Below are positions 1 through 10,700 of a stretch of DNA of 39,108 nucleotides, in pieces. The translations under genes and the position numbers were made by a program. A model generated the notes under the pieces. It was not told the DNA's origin. It was given only the letters and a program-made list of their open reading frames with translations, and did no database searches. The number at the start of each line of letters is the position of its first letter. The first letter of the stretch is position 1. Source of the stretch: Pseudolabrys sp. (GTDB lineage Bacteria > Pseudomonadota > Alphaproteobacteria > Rhizobiales > Xanthobacteraceae); NCBI GenBank assembly GCA_026125895.1, contig JAHCKG010000036.1, positions 1 through 39,108 of the forward strand, in the 5' to 3' direction.

Positions 1-1
1 C

Positions 2-220
2 GTGGTCGATTACGGCGTGCCGGTGAACATCCACGGCATGGCGGTCCGTTCGAACGATCTTATTCACGCGGACCAGCACGGCGCCGTTGTCGTGCCGATC
101 GAGATCATCGACGCCATGCAGGAGGCTCTGCCCGGCCTCAGCGCCAAGGAAGCCAAGATCATCAACGCCGCCAAATCCGGGGCCGGGCTGGCGGCCATCA
201 AGGCGGCGATGAAGGGTTAG
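2..220 (+). CDS. RraA-family protein, C-terminal fragment (cut by window start)
   Basis: Only the last 72 residues are present, because the gene begins upstream of the window. The segment DLIHADQHGAVVVP followed by an acidic helix and a Lys/Ala-rich tail is typical of the C-terminus of the RraA / demethylmenaquinone methyltransferase-like family, which includes HMG/CHA-type aldolases and RNase E inhibitors. The exact activity cannot be assigned because the metal- and substrate-binding part is missing. The first codon is GTG but is probably internal. It ends in TAG at 218-220, 34 bp before the EamA gene on the same strand. The family call is fairly sure; the function is open. Confidence 0.7.
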   Translation: MVDYGVPVNIHGMAVRSNDLIHADQHGAVVVPIEIIDAMQEALPGLSAKEAKIINAAKSGAGLAAIKAAMKG

Positions 221-254
221 GCTGCGCGGCGTCTGCCGCTCTTCCGCCATCACC

Positions 255-1136
255 ATGACCATCAAGGACAGCGCTTCCTACGTCTTCCTGGCGGTGGTCT
301 GGGGATCGTCGTTTCTCGCCATGCTGCGCGGCGTCGAGGCCTTCGGCTGGGTTGGCGTGGTAACCTTCCGCTGCTTCATCGCCGCCGCGACCCTGATCGC
401 GGTGGCGCTGGCCACCGGCCGGCGACTCAAGCTGCGCGCCGGCTGGCGCGCCTTCGCCGTGGTCGGCGCCACCACGGTGGCCGGCCAGCTCATCGGCCTG
501 TCATTCGGGCTGCCGCTGATCGGCACGGCGATGTCGGCGATCCTGGTCGCCACCATTCCCCTGTTCTCGATGCTGATCGCGCGGCTGTGGGGCATCGAGA
601 TGCTGACCCGCCGCCACATGGCCGGGCTGGTGCTCGGCTTTGCCGGCATGATCGTGCTGGTCGGCTTCCCGGCGGTGCCGTTCACCGCGCCCTTCGCGCT
701 CGGCTGCATCGCCACCATCGGCGCCTGTCTGTGTGCGGCCTTCGGCAGTTGCTATGCGAGCTACAAGCTCAAAGGCGTGAGTTCGTGGGACATCACGGCC
801 GGCGCCTTCCTCGCCGGCGGCGTCATCACGCTGCCGCTATTGGCCTTCGTGCCGGTGCCGGGCACGCCGCAACCCATCGACTATCTCTACCTGCTGATGC
901 TCGGCGCGGTCATGAGCGCGACGACCTATGTGCTGTACTTCCGCCTCGTCGGCACCATCGGCGCCACCAAGGCGATCAGCGTCGAATTCGCCGTCACCGT
1001 GGTCGCGGTGCTGGTCGGCGCGCTGATCCTGCACGAGCCGCTGTCGACGATTCAGATTTTCGGCGCCGGCACCATCATCGTCGGCTGCGCGCTGGTGACC
1101 GGGCTCATTCCGTCCTTCGCGCGTCAGCCGGCGTAA
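255..1136 (+). CDS. EamA/DMT-family inner-membrane transporter
   Basis: This 293-residue protein is almost entirely hydrophobic, with about ten predicted membrane segments arranged as two EamA repeats (about residues 8-140 and 155-285). The N-terminus has the family pattern AVVWGSSFLAM, followed by a short cytosolic stretch and repeated small-residue helices. EamA proteins export amino acids or other small metabolites; the substrate cannot be read from the sequence. The ATG at 255 is used because the hydrophobic first helix starts directly after it, although no clear Shine-Dalgarno precedes it. Its 3' end overlaps the 3' end of the convergent hypothetical gene by 13 bp. Confidence 0.85.
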   Translation: MTIKDSASYVFLAVVWGSSFLAMLRGVEAFGWVGVVTFRCFIAAATLIAVALATGRRLKLRAGWRAFAVVGATTVAGQLIGLSFGLPLIGTAMSAILVATIPLFSMLIARLWGIEMLTRRHMAGLVLGFAGMIVLVGFPAVPFTAPFALGCIATIGACLCAAFGSCYASYKLKGVSSWDITAGAFLAGGVITLPLLAFVPVPGTPQPIDYLYLLMLGAVMSATTYVLYFRLVGTIGATKAISVEFAVTVVAVLVGALILHEPLSTIQIFGAGTIIVGCALVTGLIPSFARQPA

Positions 1137-1852
1137 GCCTGCGCGCTCGGATGCCATTGCGGCGCATAGCCTTGCGCCAGCACCTTGACGATCGAAGGCG
1201 GCGTCAACACGTCGGCGTCGATGCCGCGCGGCCGCTTGTGAGCCGCGTCGTAACCGCTCGGCGTCCAGTGCAACAGACGTGCGCCGCGTAGTGCAAAGGC
1301 TTCGCCGTCGCGGGTGATCATCGCGCCGTCGGAGAGCGTATCGATCGCCGCGCGATAGGTGCGCTTCGATTTGCCGTCGAGCCGTTCGGCATGGAGGACG
1401 TCGTCCATGAAAGTTGCTGAAGCACGCTCACCTATCCGCTCACCCCCGCGCATAGCAGTCCGAAGGACGGCGTTCTTCGAACGCCTATGGCGGGGGTCCA
1501 GAGCTGGATTCCCGCTTACGCGGGAATGAGCGGAGATTGGAGGAGCGCTTGCAAACAGTTCGGCAAATCGCTGCGCATCCTTGCGCCGGCATTCGAAGCA
1601 CGGCCGATGACCGGCGGCGAAGGCTGTCACTTCGTCGAGGAAGAACAGTTCGGTGTAATAGCGCCCCCAGACGTCACGCTGCCGGCCCTTGAAATCGAGG
1701 ACGCAGCAAATCCACTGCCGCGACGCCCATCGGCGAGCGCCCAGCGTGCGATCGTCGCGGTGAAACTTGCCGCCGCGATTGCCGAACAACGTGCCCCGCG
1801 CCGGATCGGCGATCAGATCGGCAAACGGCGTGACGCGGTTTTGCAGGGGCAT
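1124..1852 (-). CDS. Conserved hypothetical protein carrying an in-frame palindromic repeat
   Basis: This 242-residue protein has no assigned function. The N-terminal part (ARGTLFGNRGG, WICCVLDFKGR, GRYYTELFFLDE, GHRPCFECRR) resembles a conserved uncharacterised family I have seen in Rhizobiales. The CxxC in CFECRR could bind metal, but this is a guess. Residues about 107-140 are encoded by a 100-bp inverted-repeat element (1435-1534) and look foreign: Arg/Ser-rich, including the repeat-derived peptide HSRVSGNPA. The family sequence appears to resume at MDDVLHAERLDGKSKRTY. The frame is kept through the element, so the gene may still make a product. The ATG at 1852 lies 33 bp downstream of azlD, so it may be the third gene of that transcript. 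Confidence 0.65.
   Translation of the reverse strand: MPLQNRVTPFADLIADPARGTLFGNRGGKFHRDDRTLGARRWASRQWICCVLDFKGRQRDVWGRYYTELFFLDEVTAFAAGHRPCFECRRKDAQRFAELFASAPPISAHSRVSGNPALDPRHRRSKNAVLRTAMRGGERIGERASATFMDDVLHAERLDGKSKRTYRAAIDTLSDGAMITRDGEAFALRGARLLHWTPSGYDAAHKRPRGIDADVLTPPSIVKVLAQGYAPQWHPSAQAYAG
1435..1534. repeat. Palindromic repeat element, family A copy 1 (inside a gene)
   Basis: The ends are perfect 8-bp inverted repeats, TCCGCTCA and TGAGCGGA. Inside are two further hairpin arms, CCCCCGCGCATAG with CTATGGCGGGGG and ATTCCCGCTTACGCGGGAAT. The same sequence with small changes occurs at 10857-10986, and a shorter relative at 24070-24165. The doublet-of-hairpins layout is that of REP/BIME-like non-autonomous elements. 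It lies within the coding sequence at 1124-1852 and is translated in frame. Confidence 0.85.
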
Positions 1853-1885
1853 GACGGCGGCATCTTACGCGCGGTCTGCCGCGCT

Positions 1886-2197
1886 TCACAGCCCGTAAGC
1901 GAAAGCCGCCGCCGCGACCGCGACACCCGCGAGCACGGCGGGGAAATCCTTGCGCACGACGATCATCACCACCAGCGTCGCCGCCAGCGCCAGCACGGCG
2001 CGCAGGCCGCCCTGCACCAGAGCCGGCGCCACGGTCGCGGCGATGATGGCGCCGGGCAGCGCGTTGAGCATGCGGCTCAGGCGCGGCCCGATCACCAGCC
2101 GTCCGATCAGCCAATAGCCGGCGATCCGGGTCAGGTAGACCATCAGCATCATCAGGCCGAGCGTGACGAAAAAGCCGAAGGCGTCCTTCTCAATCAT
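1886..2197 (-). CDS. azlD: AzlD-type branched-chain amino acid export subunit
   Basis: This is a 103-residue, three- to four-helix membrane protein. The motif LMMLMVYLTRIAGYWL near the start and the RMLNALPGAIIAATVAP segment are typical of the AzlD family, the small partner of AzlC. Together they export branched-chain amino acids or analogues. The ATG at 2197 was chosen because it overlaps the azlC stop by 8 bp, which suggests translational coupling, and because residues upstream in the open frame are a shadow of azlC. The length is normal for the family. Confidence 0.88.
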   Translation of the reverse strand: MIEKDAFGFFVTLGLMMLMVYLTRIAGYWLIGRLVIGPRLSRMLNALPGAIIAATVAPALVQGGLRAVLALAATLVVMIVVRKDFPAVLAGVAVAAAAFAYGL

Positions 2198-2903
2198 CGT
2201 TGAGCACTCCGGCAACGCAGCCGGCCATGGCGCCGACGATGAGATACCAGAAGCCGCCGAATACATATTCGGTGAGCGCCGCGGCGAGCGCGCCGACAAC
2301 CAGGCCCCAGGAGCGCCGCGGGCCGCGCCACAGCGACACCATCATGGCAACGAAGAACGCCGGCACCAGGAGATCGATGCCGAATTGCTTCGGATTGCCG
2401 ATCGCCGCGCCGGCGAGATAACCGGGGATCGCCGTCGTCACCCAGACGACATACATGGCGACACCGCCGCCGAGCAGATAGGCGGGATCGCGGCCGCCAT
2501 TCGAGTAATAGCGCAGCGACATCAGCCAGGGCGGCTCGACCAGGAAGAACAGCGCCGGATAAGCCTTGCGCGCCGGCTGGCCGCCGAGCAGCGGCCGCAA
2601 CGTCGCGCCGATCATGAGATAGCGAGCATTGACCAGCGCGGTGAGCGCGACGATGCCGGCGATGGCGCCGGCGGTGAGCACCTCCGGCCAGCTGTCGAGC
2701 ACCACCATCTGCACCACGCCGGCGAAGACGGTGCCGCTCATCAGCAGCGTTTCGAACAAGGTCATGCCCTTGCGGGCAGCGACGGTGCCATAGGCCATGG
2801 CGAAACCTGCAAGCCCGGGCACGAAGGGCATGACATCGATGGCGCCATGCCAGAAAGCGGCAAAGGTCCAGCGGGCGTCGGGAGATGCGGGCGGCGCGGT
2901 CAT
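2190..2903 (-). CDS. azlC: AzlC-type branched-chain amino acid exporter
   Basis: The 237-residue inner-membrane protein has the AzlC signature: PFVPGLAGFAMAYGTVAARKG in the first membrane segment, then GTVFAGVVQMV and NARYLMIGATLRP. About seven membrane helices follow. AzlC with AzlD forms an efflux carrier for leucine/isoleucine/valine or related compounds. The ATG at 2903 is preferred over an in-frame GTG nine bases upstream; neither has a strong ribosome site. The stop overlaps the azlD start. No regulator gene is adjacent, so control is unknown. Confidence 0.88.
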   Translation of the reverse strand: MTAPPASPDARWTFAAFWHGAIDVMPFVPGLAGFAMAYGTVAARKGMTLFETLLMSGTVFAGVVQMVVLDSWPEVLTAGAIAGIVALTALVNARYLMIGATLRPLLGGQPARKAYPALFFLVEPPWLMSLRYYSNGGRDPAYLLGGGVAMYVVWVTTAIPGYLAGAAIGNPKQFGIDLLVPAFFVAMMVSLWRGPRRSWGLVVGALAAALTEYVFGGFWYLIVGAMAGCVAGVLNDD

Positions 2904-2994
2904 TGTCGTCACCAGCGCTATCGCAACCGCAACCAGCCGTGAAGCCTGAATTGCGACCGGCGGTTATGCGGCGCGCCGTTTCTCCACAAAAGCA

Positions 2995-3020
2995 AATGGC
3001 CGGGGCGAACCCCGGCCATT
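2995..3020 (-). terminator. Rho-independent terminator after ftsH
   Basis: A perfect 11-bp stem (AATGGCCGGGG with CCCCGGCCATT) closes a four-base loop. On the minus strand it is followed by TTTGCTTTTG. It lies 23 bp beyond the ftsH stop, so it probably ends the leftward transcript. Confidence 0.8.
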
Positions 3021-3042
3021 GCCGTGTTTATGGGCGGAAGCC

Positions 3043-4965
<1,923 letters not shown>

Positions 4966-5105
4966 CGGACGTTCCTACCCGCGCGCAAGGCTCAAAGGCG
5001 GCGCGGCTTGTCGGTTACACGAACGGCGGGACGACCGTGCCCCACGTTCTTCAGGCAATGTAGGCACCCTGTCCCTGCATGGAAAGGGCTCGATTCTCAC
5101 ATATC

Positions 5106-6359
5106 TTAGCGCGATTTTGCCGCTGCCGCGCCTTTGGGTCGGCCCTTGGTTAAGGCATTTCGGCGCCCGCCGCCATTCCCCGATCGGCGGGGCGGCGCGG
5201 TTTCGACGGTCACGTTGTCGCGCTGCAGCGTTACCAGAGCACCGGCCAGACTGCGGCGCCAGCGGATACCGCCGTTGAGAGCCTCGCCAAGGACCTCATC
5301 AAGGGCCTCATCGAGGGCCTCGACCAGGGCCTCGAGCTTGCCCAGCTCGACCGGTCCTTCCGTGCCGAGGCGATCCAGCGCCCGGCCGATCAGCCGCAAC
5401 CGAATCTCGCCGGGAAGCCGCGCCAGATCGGCGGCATTGAAGGTCAGCGGCCCGCGCGCCGGACCGGCGGCGAGACCGTGCCAGACGACGTCCAGGACGG
5501 CTTCAAGGGCGGCTTCGGCTCGCCGCAGCCGTCCGGCGAGTACGGCAAGCCGCGCCGCGCCCAGGCCTTCGGCGGCCAATTGCGGCATCAGGTTCCGCAG
5601 CCGCGCCCGGGTGAAGGCGGCGTCGCGATTGGTCGGATCGTCGGCGAAACCGACGCCGGCGGCCTCGAGGGTGGCGATCAGGCGGGCTTTGGGAACTTCG
5701 AGCAGCGGGCGGAGGAGGATAATGGCCGCAGCGCCGTCCTTTCTTTCACCTCCCCCCTTGAGGGGGAGGTCGCCGCGCGCAGCGCGGCGGGAGGGGGGTG
5801 AGTTATTGAATCCTCTATTCGAAACATACCCCCCTCCCCGACCCTCCCCCTCAAGGGGGGAGGGAGAAGAAAGAGGCAGCGAAGCCTCTCTCCGCATCCC
5901 CGCCAGTCCGCTCAGCCCGCTGCCGCGGGCGAGCCGCATCACCACGGTTTCGGCCTGATCGTCGCGGGTGTGCGCGGTGAGGACATGAGTGGCGCCGGCT
6001 TTGCGCGCCGCCTGCGCCAGCAGACGATAGCGCGCCTGCCGCGCCGCCTGTGGAATGCCGGTCTTCGGCTTGAGACCGGTCCAGCGGACGATGCGGTGCG
6101 TGAGGCCGAGTTCTTTGGCGAGCCTGGCGACGTCGCGGGCCTCGCGCTTCGACGCGGCGCGCAGGCCATGATCGACGGTCACGGCGATGAGGTCAGGGCC
6201 GCGCTTGAGCGCCTTGCGCCAGCGCGCCATCAGCACCATCAGCGCCGTCGAGTCGGGCCCGCCGGACACGGCGAGCACCAGCGCCTTCGCCGCGCGCAGG
6301 TCGGCGAATAAAGCCCTGGCTTCCGATGCTGAAATGGCTGTGGCGGCGCCGCGCGGCAT
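5106..6359 (-). CDS. tilS: tRNA(Ile)-lysidine synthetase TilS with an in-frame repeat insertion
   Basis: TilS converts the wobble C of tRNA-Ile(CAU) to lysidine using ATP and lysine, so that the tRNA reads AUA; the gene is normally essential. The N-terminal PP-loop SGGPDSTAL (32-40) and the following HGLR, TAHTRDDQAETVVMRLARGSG and GLSGLAGMR segments are canonical. Residues about 163-206 are encoded by a family-B repeat (5743-5872) and give a foreign low-complexity stretch (PSPLEGEGRGGG, LPLKGGGE). The conserved sequence resumes at LLRPLLEVPK. The frame is kept and the catalytic motifs are intact, so the protein is probably functional. Its ATG lies 39 bp after the cpoB stop. Confidence 0.93.
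   Translation of the reverse strand: MPRGAATAISASEARALFADLRAAKALVLAVSGGPDSTALMVLMARWRKALKRGPDLIAVTVDHGLRAASKREARDVARLAKELGLTHRIVRWTGLKPKTGIPQAARQARYRLLAQAARKAGATHVLTAHTRDDQAETVVMRLARGSGLSGLAGMRREASLPLSSPSPLEGEGRGGGYVSNRGFNNSPPSRRAARGDLPLKGGGERKDGAAAIILLRPLLEVPKARLIATLEAAGVGFADDPTNRDAAFTRARLRNLMPQLAAEGLGAARLAVLAGRLRRAEAALEAVLDVVWHGLAAGPARGPLTFNAADLARLPGEIRLRLIGRALDRLGTEGPVELGKLEALVEALDEALDEVLGEALNGGIRWRRSLAGALVTLQRDNVTVETAPPRRSGNGGGRRNALTKGRPKGAAAAKSR
5743..5872. repeat. Palindromic repeat element, family B copy 1 (inside tilS)
   Basis: The two ends are inverted copies of a C-run/G-run hairpin (CTCCCCCCTTGAGGGGGAGG and CCTCCCCCTCAAGGGGGGAG), separated by a GC-rich and then an AT-rich centre. 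Related hairpins are at 17597-17739 and 28732-28757. The element is read through in frame in tilS. Confidence 0.85.
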
Positions 6360-6398
6360 GACGTCCGAAACCTGCGTCGAGGTTAAGCGGCGCCTAGA

Positions 6399-7589
6399 CT
6401 AGCAGTGAACGCGCTTGATTTCCTGCTCGACGCCGCGCTTCACATTGGCGGGCGCCTTGGGATATTTGCGGCCGACCTCGTTGAGGGTCGCGCAGGCCGC
6501 TTCCTTCTGCTTCATCGCCGCCAGCGACTGGCCGAGACGGAGCAAGGAGTTCGGCGCTTTCTCGGATTTCTCGTGCTTGGTCGAGACGGCGAGGAAGGAC
6601 TCGGCCGCGTCGCGATAACGCTGGCGCTGATAGAGGCTTTCGCCGAGCCAGTATTGCGCGTCCGGGACCAAAGCCTCGTTCGGATATTTCTTCAGGAAGT
6701 CGCGGAAGGCCTGCTCGGCCAGCCCGTAATCCTTGTGCAGCACATAGCCGTAAGCGAGGTCGTATTCGTCCTGCGGCTTGGCGGTCGGCGGCAAAGTGGC
6801 GAGCCGCGTGCCGACATTGCGCGGCGGATTAGATGACGCCGCCGGAATGCCGAGCGCCGGATTGGTGCTGGCGACCTGCCCCGCTGCGGGACCGGCATCG
6901 ACCACCGGCGAGGCCGGCGGCGGCTGGGTGCCGGATAGCGTTTGCAGATCGAGCGGCGCGCCGGCCTGACGGCCGCCCGGAGCGCCGATGGGCTCCTCGG
7001 TGGCGATCTGCGGCGTGCCTTCGGAGATCGAGCCCAAGGTGCGCGGGGCGCCCGGCGCCGCCGGATTGCGCGACGGGTCGAAGGCGTCCGAGCGCTTGCC
7101 CGGCTGCACCGGCGTCGAGGGCTGCAACGCGCCCGGCACGCCGGGGCGGACCACCGGCTGCTGGCCCGGCGGCACGACCGGATTCTGGTTGTTCGGCACC
7201 ACGGTGGCCGGCGGCATTCCGCCGCCGACGGCGCCGCCGCCGCCCTGGAGCGCGCGCACCTGCTGCTCGAGCTGCTGGTTGCGGTATTGCAACTGCTCGA
7301 GCGTGCCGGTGATCTGGCGCAGGGCGTTTTCCATACGGTCCATGCGCGAGACCAGGTCGCCAGTGCCACCGCCCTGCCCCTGACCGGGGTCGTAGCCGCC
7401 CTGCTGCTGCTGCTGCTGGCCTTCGCCGCGGTTGAAAAGGTTGTCGAGGAAGTTGCCGCCGCGGTCCTGCGCATGCGCGGAATAAACCGCCGTCAGCACC
7501 AGTGCGGCACCCACGGCGAGCGCCAGACTGAAGCGGAAGAGCGTGCCGGGCGTGAGCGAGGCGGGCTTAGTCGGAGTTTTTGTGTTCAT
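6399..7589 (-). CDS. cpoB: Cell division coordinator CpoB (YbgF) with a long linker
   Basis: This 396-residue periplasmic protein links Tol-Pal function to septal peptidoglycan synthesis. A signal peptide (FSLALAVGAALVLTAVYSAHA) is followed by a Gln/Gly-rich stretch. Next come a trimerising coiled coil (RMENALRQITGTLEQLQ and following), a long Pro/Gly/Val-rich linker of over 150 residues, and C-terminal TPR repeats starting near YDLAYGYVLHKDYGLAEQAF. The ATG at 7589 was chosen because the signal peptide starts there; the frame stays open far upstream only as a shadow of the RND gene. The linker is longer than in E. coli. It lies downstream of the RND pump rather than directly after pal. Confidence 0.93.
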   Translation of the reverse strand: MNTKTPTKPASLTPGTLFRFSLALAVGAALVLTAVYSAHAQDRGGNFLDNLFNRGEGQQQQQQGGYDPGQGQGGGTGDLVSRMDRMENALRQITGTLEQLQYRNQQLEQQVRALQGGGGAVGGGMPPATVVPNNQNPVVPPGQQPVVRPGVPGALQPSTPVQPGKRSDAFDPSRNPAAPGAPRTLGSISEGTPQIATEEPIGAPGGRQAGAPLDLQTLSGTQPPPASPVVDAGPAAGQVASTNPALGIPAASSNPPRNVGTRLATLPPTAKPQDEYDLAYGYVLHKDYGLAEQAFRDFLKKYPNEALVPDAQYWLGESLYQRQRYRDAAESFLAVSTKHEKSEKAPNSLLRLGQSLAAMKQKEAACATLNEVGRKYPKAPANVKRGVEQEIKRVHC

Positions 7590-7705
7590 CGGCTCATTCG
7601 TCGGCCATAGGCCGGTAACGGGGCCCACAGCGAGGGGCCGGGGGATTTGAGGGCCGTCCCCTAGCATAGCCTTTTGAGTGCGACCAGATTGTGGCCCGGC
7701 GGGGC

Positions 7706-10700
7706 TTATTCCGCCGGAGCCGGGTGCGGGACGGTCTTGCCGCGCTTCATCCATTCCTCGAAACCGCGGATGACGACGAAGAACGACGGCACGAACAGCA
7801 CCGCGAGGCAGGTCGAGGCCAGCATGCCGGTGAAGACGGTGATGCCGATCGAGGCCCGCGCATTGGCGCCGGCGCCGGTTGACAGGACCAGCGGCAGCAC
7901 GCCGAGGATGAAGGCGAACGACGTCATGAGAATCGGGCGGAACCGCGCCCGCGACGCTTCGACCGCGGATTCCAGCAAGCCCTTGCCGCTCTCGCGCAAC
8001 TCGCGGCCGAACTCGACGATGAGAATCGCATTCTTCGCCGACAGCGCAATCAGCAGCACGATGCCGATCTGCGTGTAGAGATTGTTCTCGATGCCGAGGA
8101 ACAGCAGCGTCAGCACCGGGCCGACCAGCGAGATCGGCACCGCCAGGATGACGGCCGCCGGCTGGTACCAGCTCTCGTATTGTCCGGCGAGCACGAGATA
8201 GACGAGCAGCAGCGCCATGGCGAAGACGAAGTACATCTGATTGCCGACCAGCTTCTCCTGGTACGACAGCCCGGTCCATTCCATCACCGTGTTCGGCGGG
8301 AATGATTGTTTGGCGATCTGCTCCATCAGGCTCATGGTCTCGCCCGACGAATGGCCGCGCGCCGGCAGCGTGATCACCGTTGCCGACGGATAGAGATTGT
8401 AGAGGCTGACCAGCGACGGCCCGCTTACCGGCTTGATGTCGATCAGCGTCGACAGCGGGATCATGTTGCCGGCGCTGTTACGCACCGAGATGTTGTCGAG
8501 GTCCTGCGTGCGCAGACGGAATTGTGCATCCGCCTGCACCACGACCTGGAAGGTGCGGCCGAACTGGGTGAACTGGTTGACGTAGGCCGAGCCGAGATAG
8601 CCGCCGAGCGCCGAGAACACCTGATCGACCGACACGCCGACCGCCTGAGCCTTCACGCGATCGACGTCAACGAGATATTGCGGCACGTTGGCGCGGAACG
8701 ACGAGATCACCGCCTGGATGTTCGACTGCGACGAGGCATTGGCCATCAGCGCATCGACGATGCTCTGTAGCTTGACGTAGTCGGTCGAGGAATCGCGCAG
8801 TTCGATCTGCGCCGTGGTGCCGGCCGCGTTGCCGATGCCCTGGATCGGCGGCGGCGGCAAGACGCGCACCGTCGCCTCTTCGATGGCCGCGACGTCGCGC
8901 GACAGCGACTGATACATCGGCAACAGGCTCAGCTTCTTGCCGCGCACCGCCCAATCCTTGAGGATGATGTAGGCGACGCCGGCCGACGACAGGTTCGACG
9001 AGTTGTCGAGCGCCGAAATGCCGGCGATAGTCACGACCTTGTCGACGCCGGGATTCTTGCGGGCAATGGCGTCGAGCTTTTCCATCACCGCCTGGGTGCG
9101 CGGCAGCGAGGCGCCGTCCGGCAACTGTACGGTCGCCAGCATGTAACCCTGGTCCTCGACCGGGATGAAGCCGGTCGGGATGCGCGAGAAGCCGTACATC
9201 GTGAAGCCGATGGCGACGAGCGCCAATACCGTGACGACGCCGGCATGATTGACGAGGCGCTTCATCAGCCGCTCATAGGCGGCCTCCGACTTGTCGTAGA
9301 CCTTGTTGAAGCCGCGATAGAAGATGTTGCGCTTTTCCATCGGCACGGTCGGCCGCAGCCATAGCGCGCATTGCGTCGGCTTCAGCGTCACCGCGTTGAC
9401 CGCCGAGATCAGCGCGGTGGCGGCGATGACCAGCGCGAATTGCGCGTACATCTGTCCGGTCAGGCCGGGCAGGAATGCCGCCGGCAGGAACACCGACAGC
9501 AGCACCAAGGTGATGCCGATGATCGGCCCGAGCAGCAGCCGCATCGCCTCGATCGCGGCGTCGTGGCCGTTCATGCCGCGGTCGATGTTATGGGCGGCGC
9601 CTTCAACGACGATGATGGCGTCGTCGACGACGATACCGATGGCCAGCACGATGGCGAACAGAGTGGCAAAGTTCACCGTGAAGCCCATCGCCGCCATCGC
9701 GGCGAATGCGCCGATGATCGTCACCGGCACCGTCGTCGCCGGCACCAGCATGGCGCGCCAGTCCTGCAGGAAGACGAGAATGACGATCAGCACCAGGATC
9801 GCCGCCTCGATCAGCGTCTTGTAGACCTCGTGGATCGACGCATCGACGAACACCGTGACGTCGAACGGCACGTCGTACTGCATGCCTTGCGGGAAGCTCT
9901 TCGACAGCTCGGCGAGGCGCGTCTTGACCTCTTCGGCGACGCTGAGCGCATTGGCGCCGGGCGACAGCGAAATGCCGAGACCGGCGGAAGCCTTGTTATC
10001 GACCTTGAAGATGGCGCCGTAGGTCTGCGCGCCGAGCTCGACGGTGCCGACGTCGCGCACGCGCGTAATCTGGCCCGTCGGCCCGGTCTTGACGATGACG
10101 TCGGCGAATTCGCTCACATCGTTGAGACGGCCAACGACGTTGAGGGTGTACTGGAACGGCACCGTGTCGGGCCCGGGCGGTGCGCCGATCTGGCCGGCGG
10201 TGACCTGGCTGTTCTGCGACTGCAGCGCATTGACGACGTCGTTGACGTTGAGGCCCCTCGCCTTCATCTTCAGCGGATCGAGCCAGATACGCATGGCATA
10301 GCTGCCGGCGCCGAACACCGTGACGCTGCCGACGCCGGGCAGACGCGACAATTCATCCTTGAGGCTGATGGTGGCGTAATTCGACAGGAACAGACTGTCG
10401 TGCTTCGGATTGGTCGAGGTCAGCGTCGCGATCTGCAACATCGACGTCGACTTCTTCTGCACCACCACGCCCTGCGCCTGCACCGCCGAGGGCAATTGCG
10501 CTTCCGCGGTCGCCACCCGGTTCTGCACCAGCACCTGCGCGAAGTTGAGATCGGTGCCGATCTTGAAGGTGACGGTCAGATTGTAGGAGCCGTCGGAGGC
10601 GGCGTAGGACTGCATGTAGATCATGCCTTCCACGCCGTTGACCTGCTGCTCGATCGGCAGCGCCACGGTGTCGATCACCGTGCGCGCGCTGGCGCCGGGG

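Noticed and set aside
7590-8279. Open frame extending cpoB upstream
   Set aside because: It is a shadow of the RND permease; the signal peptide marks the true start at 7589.
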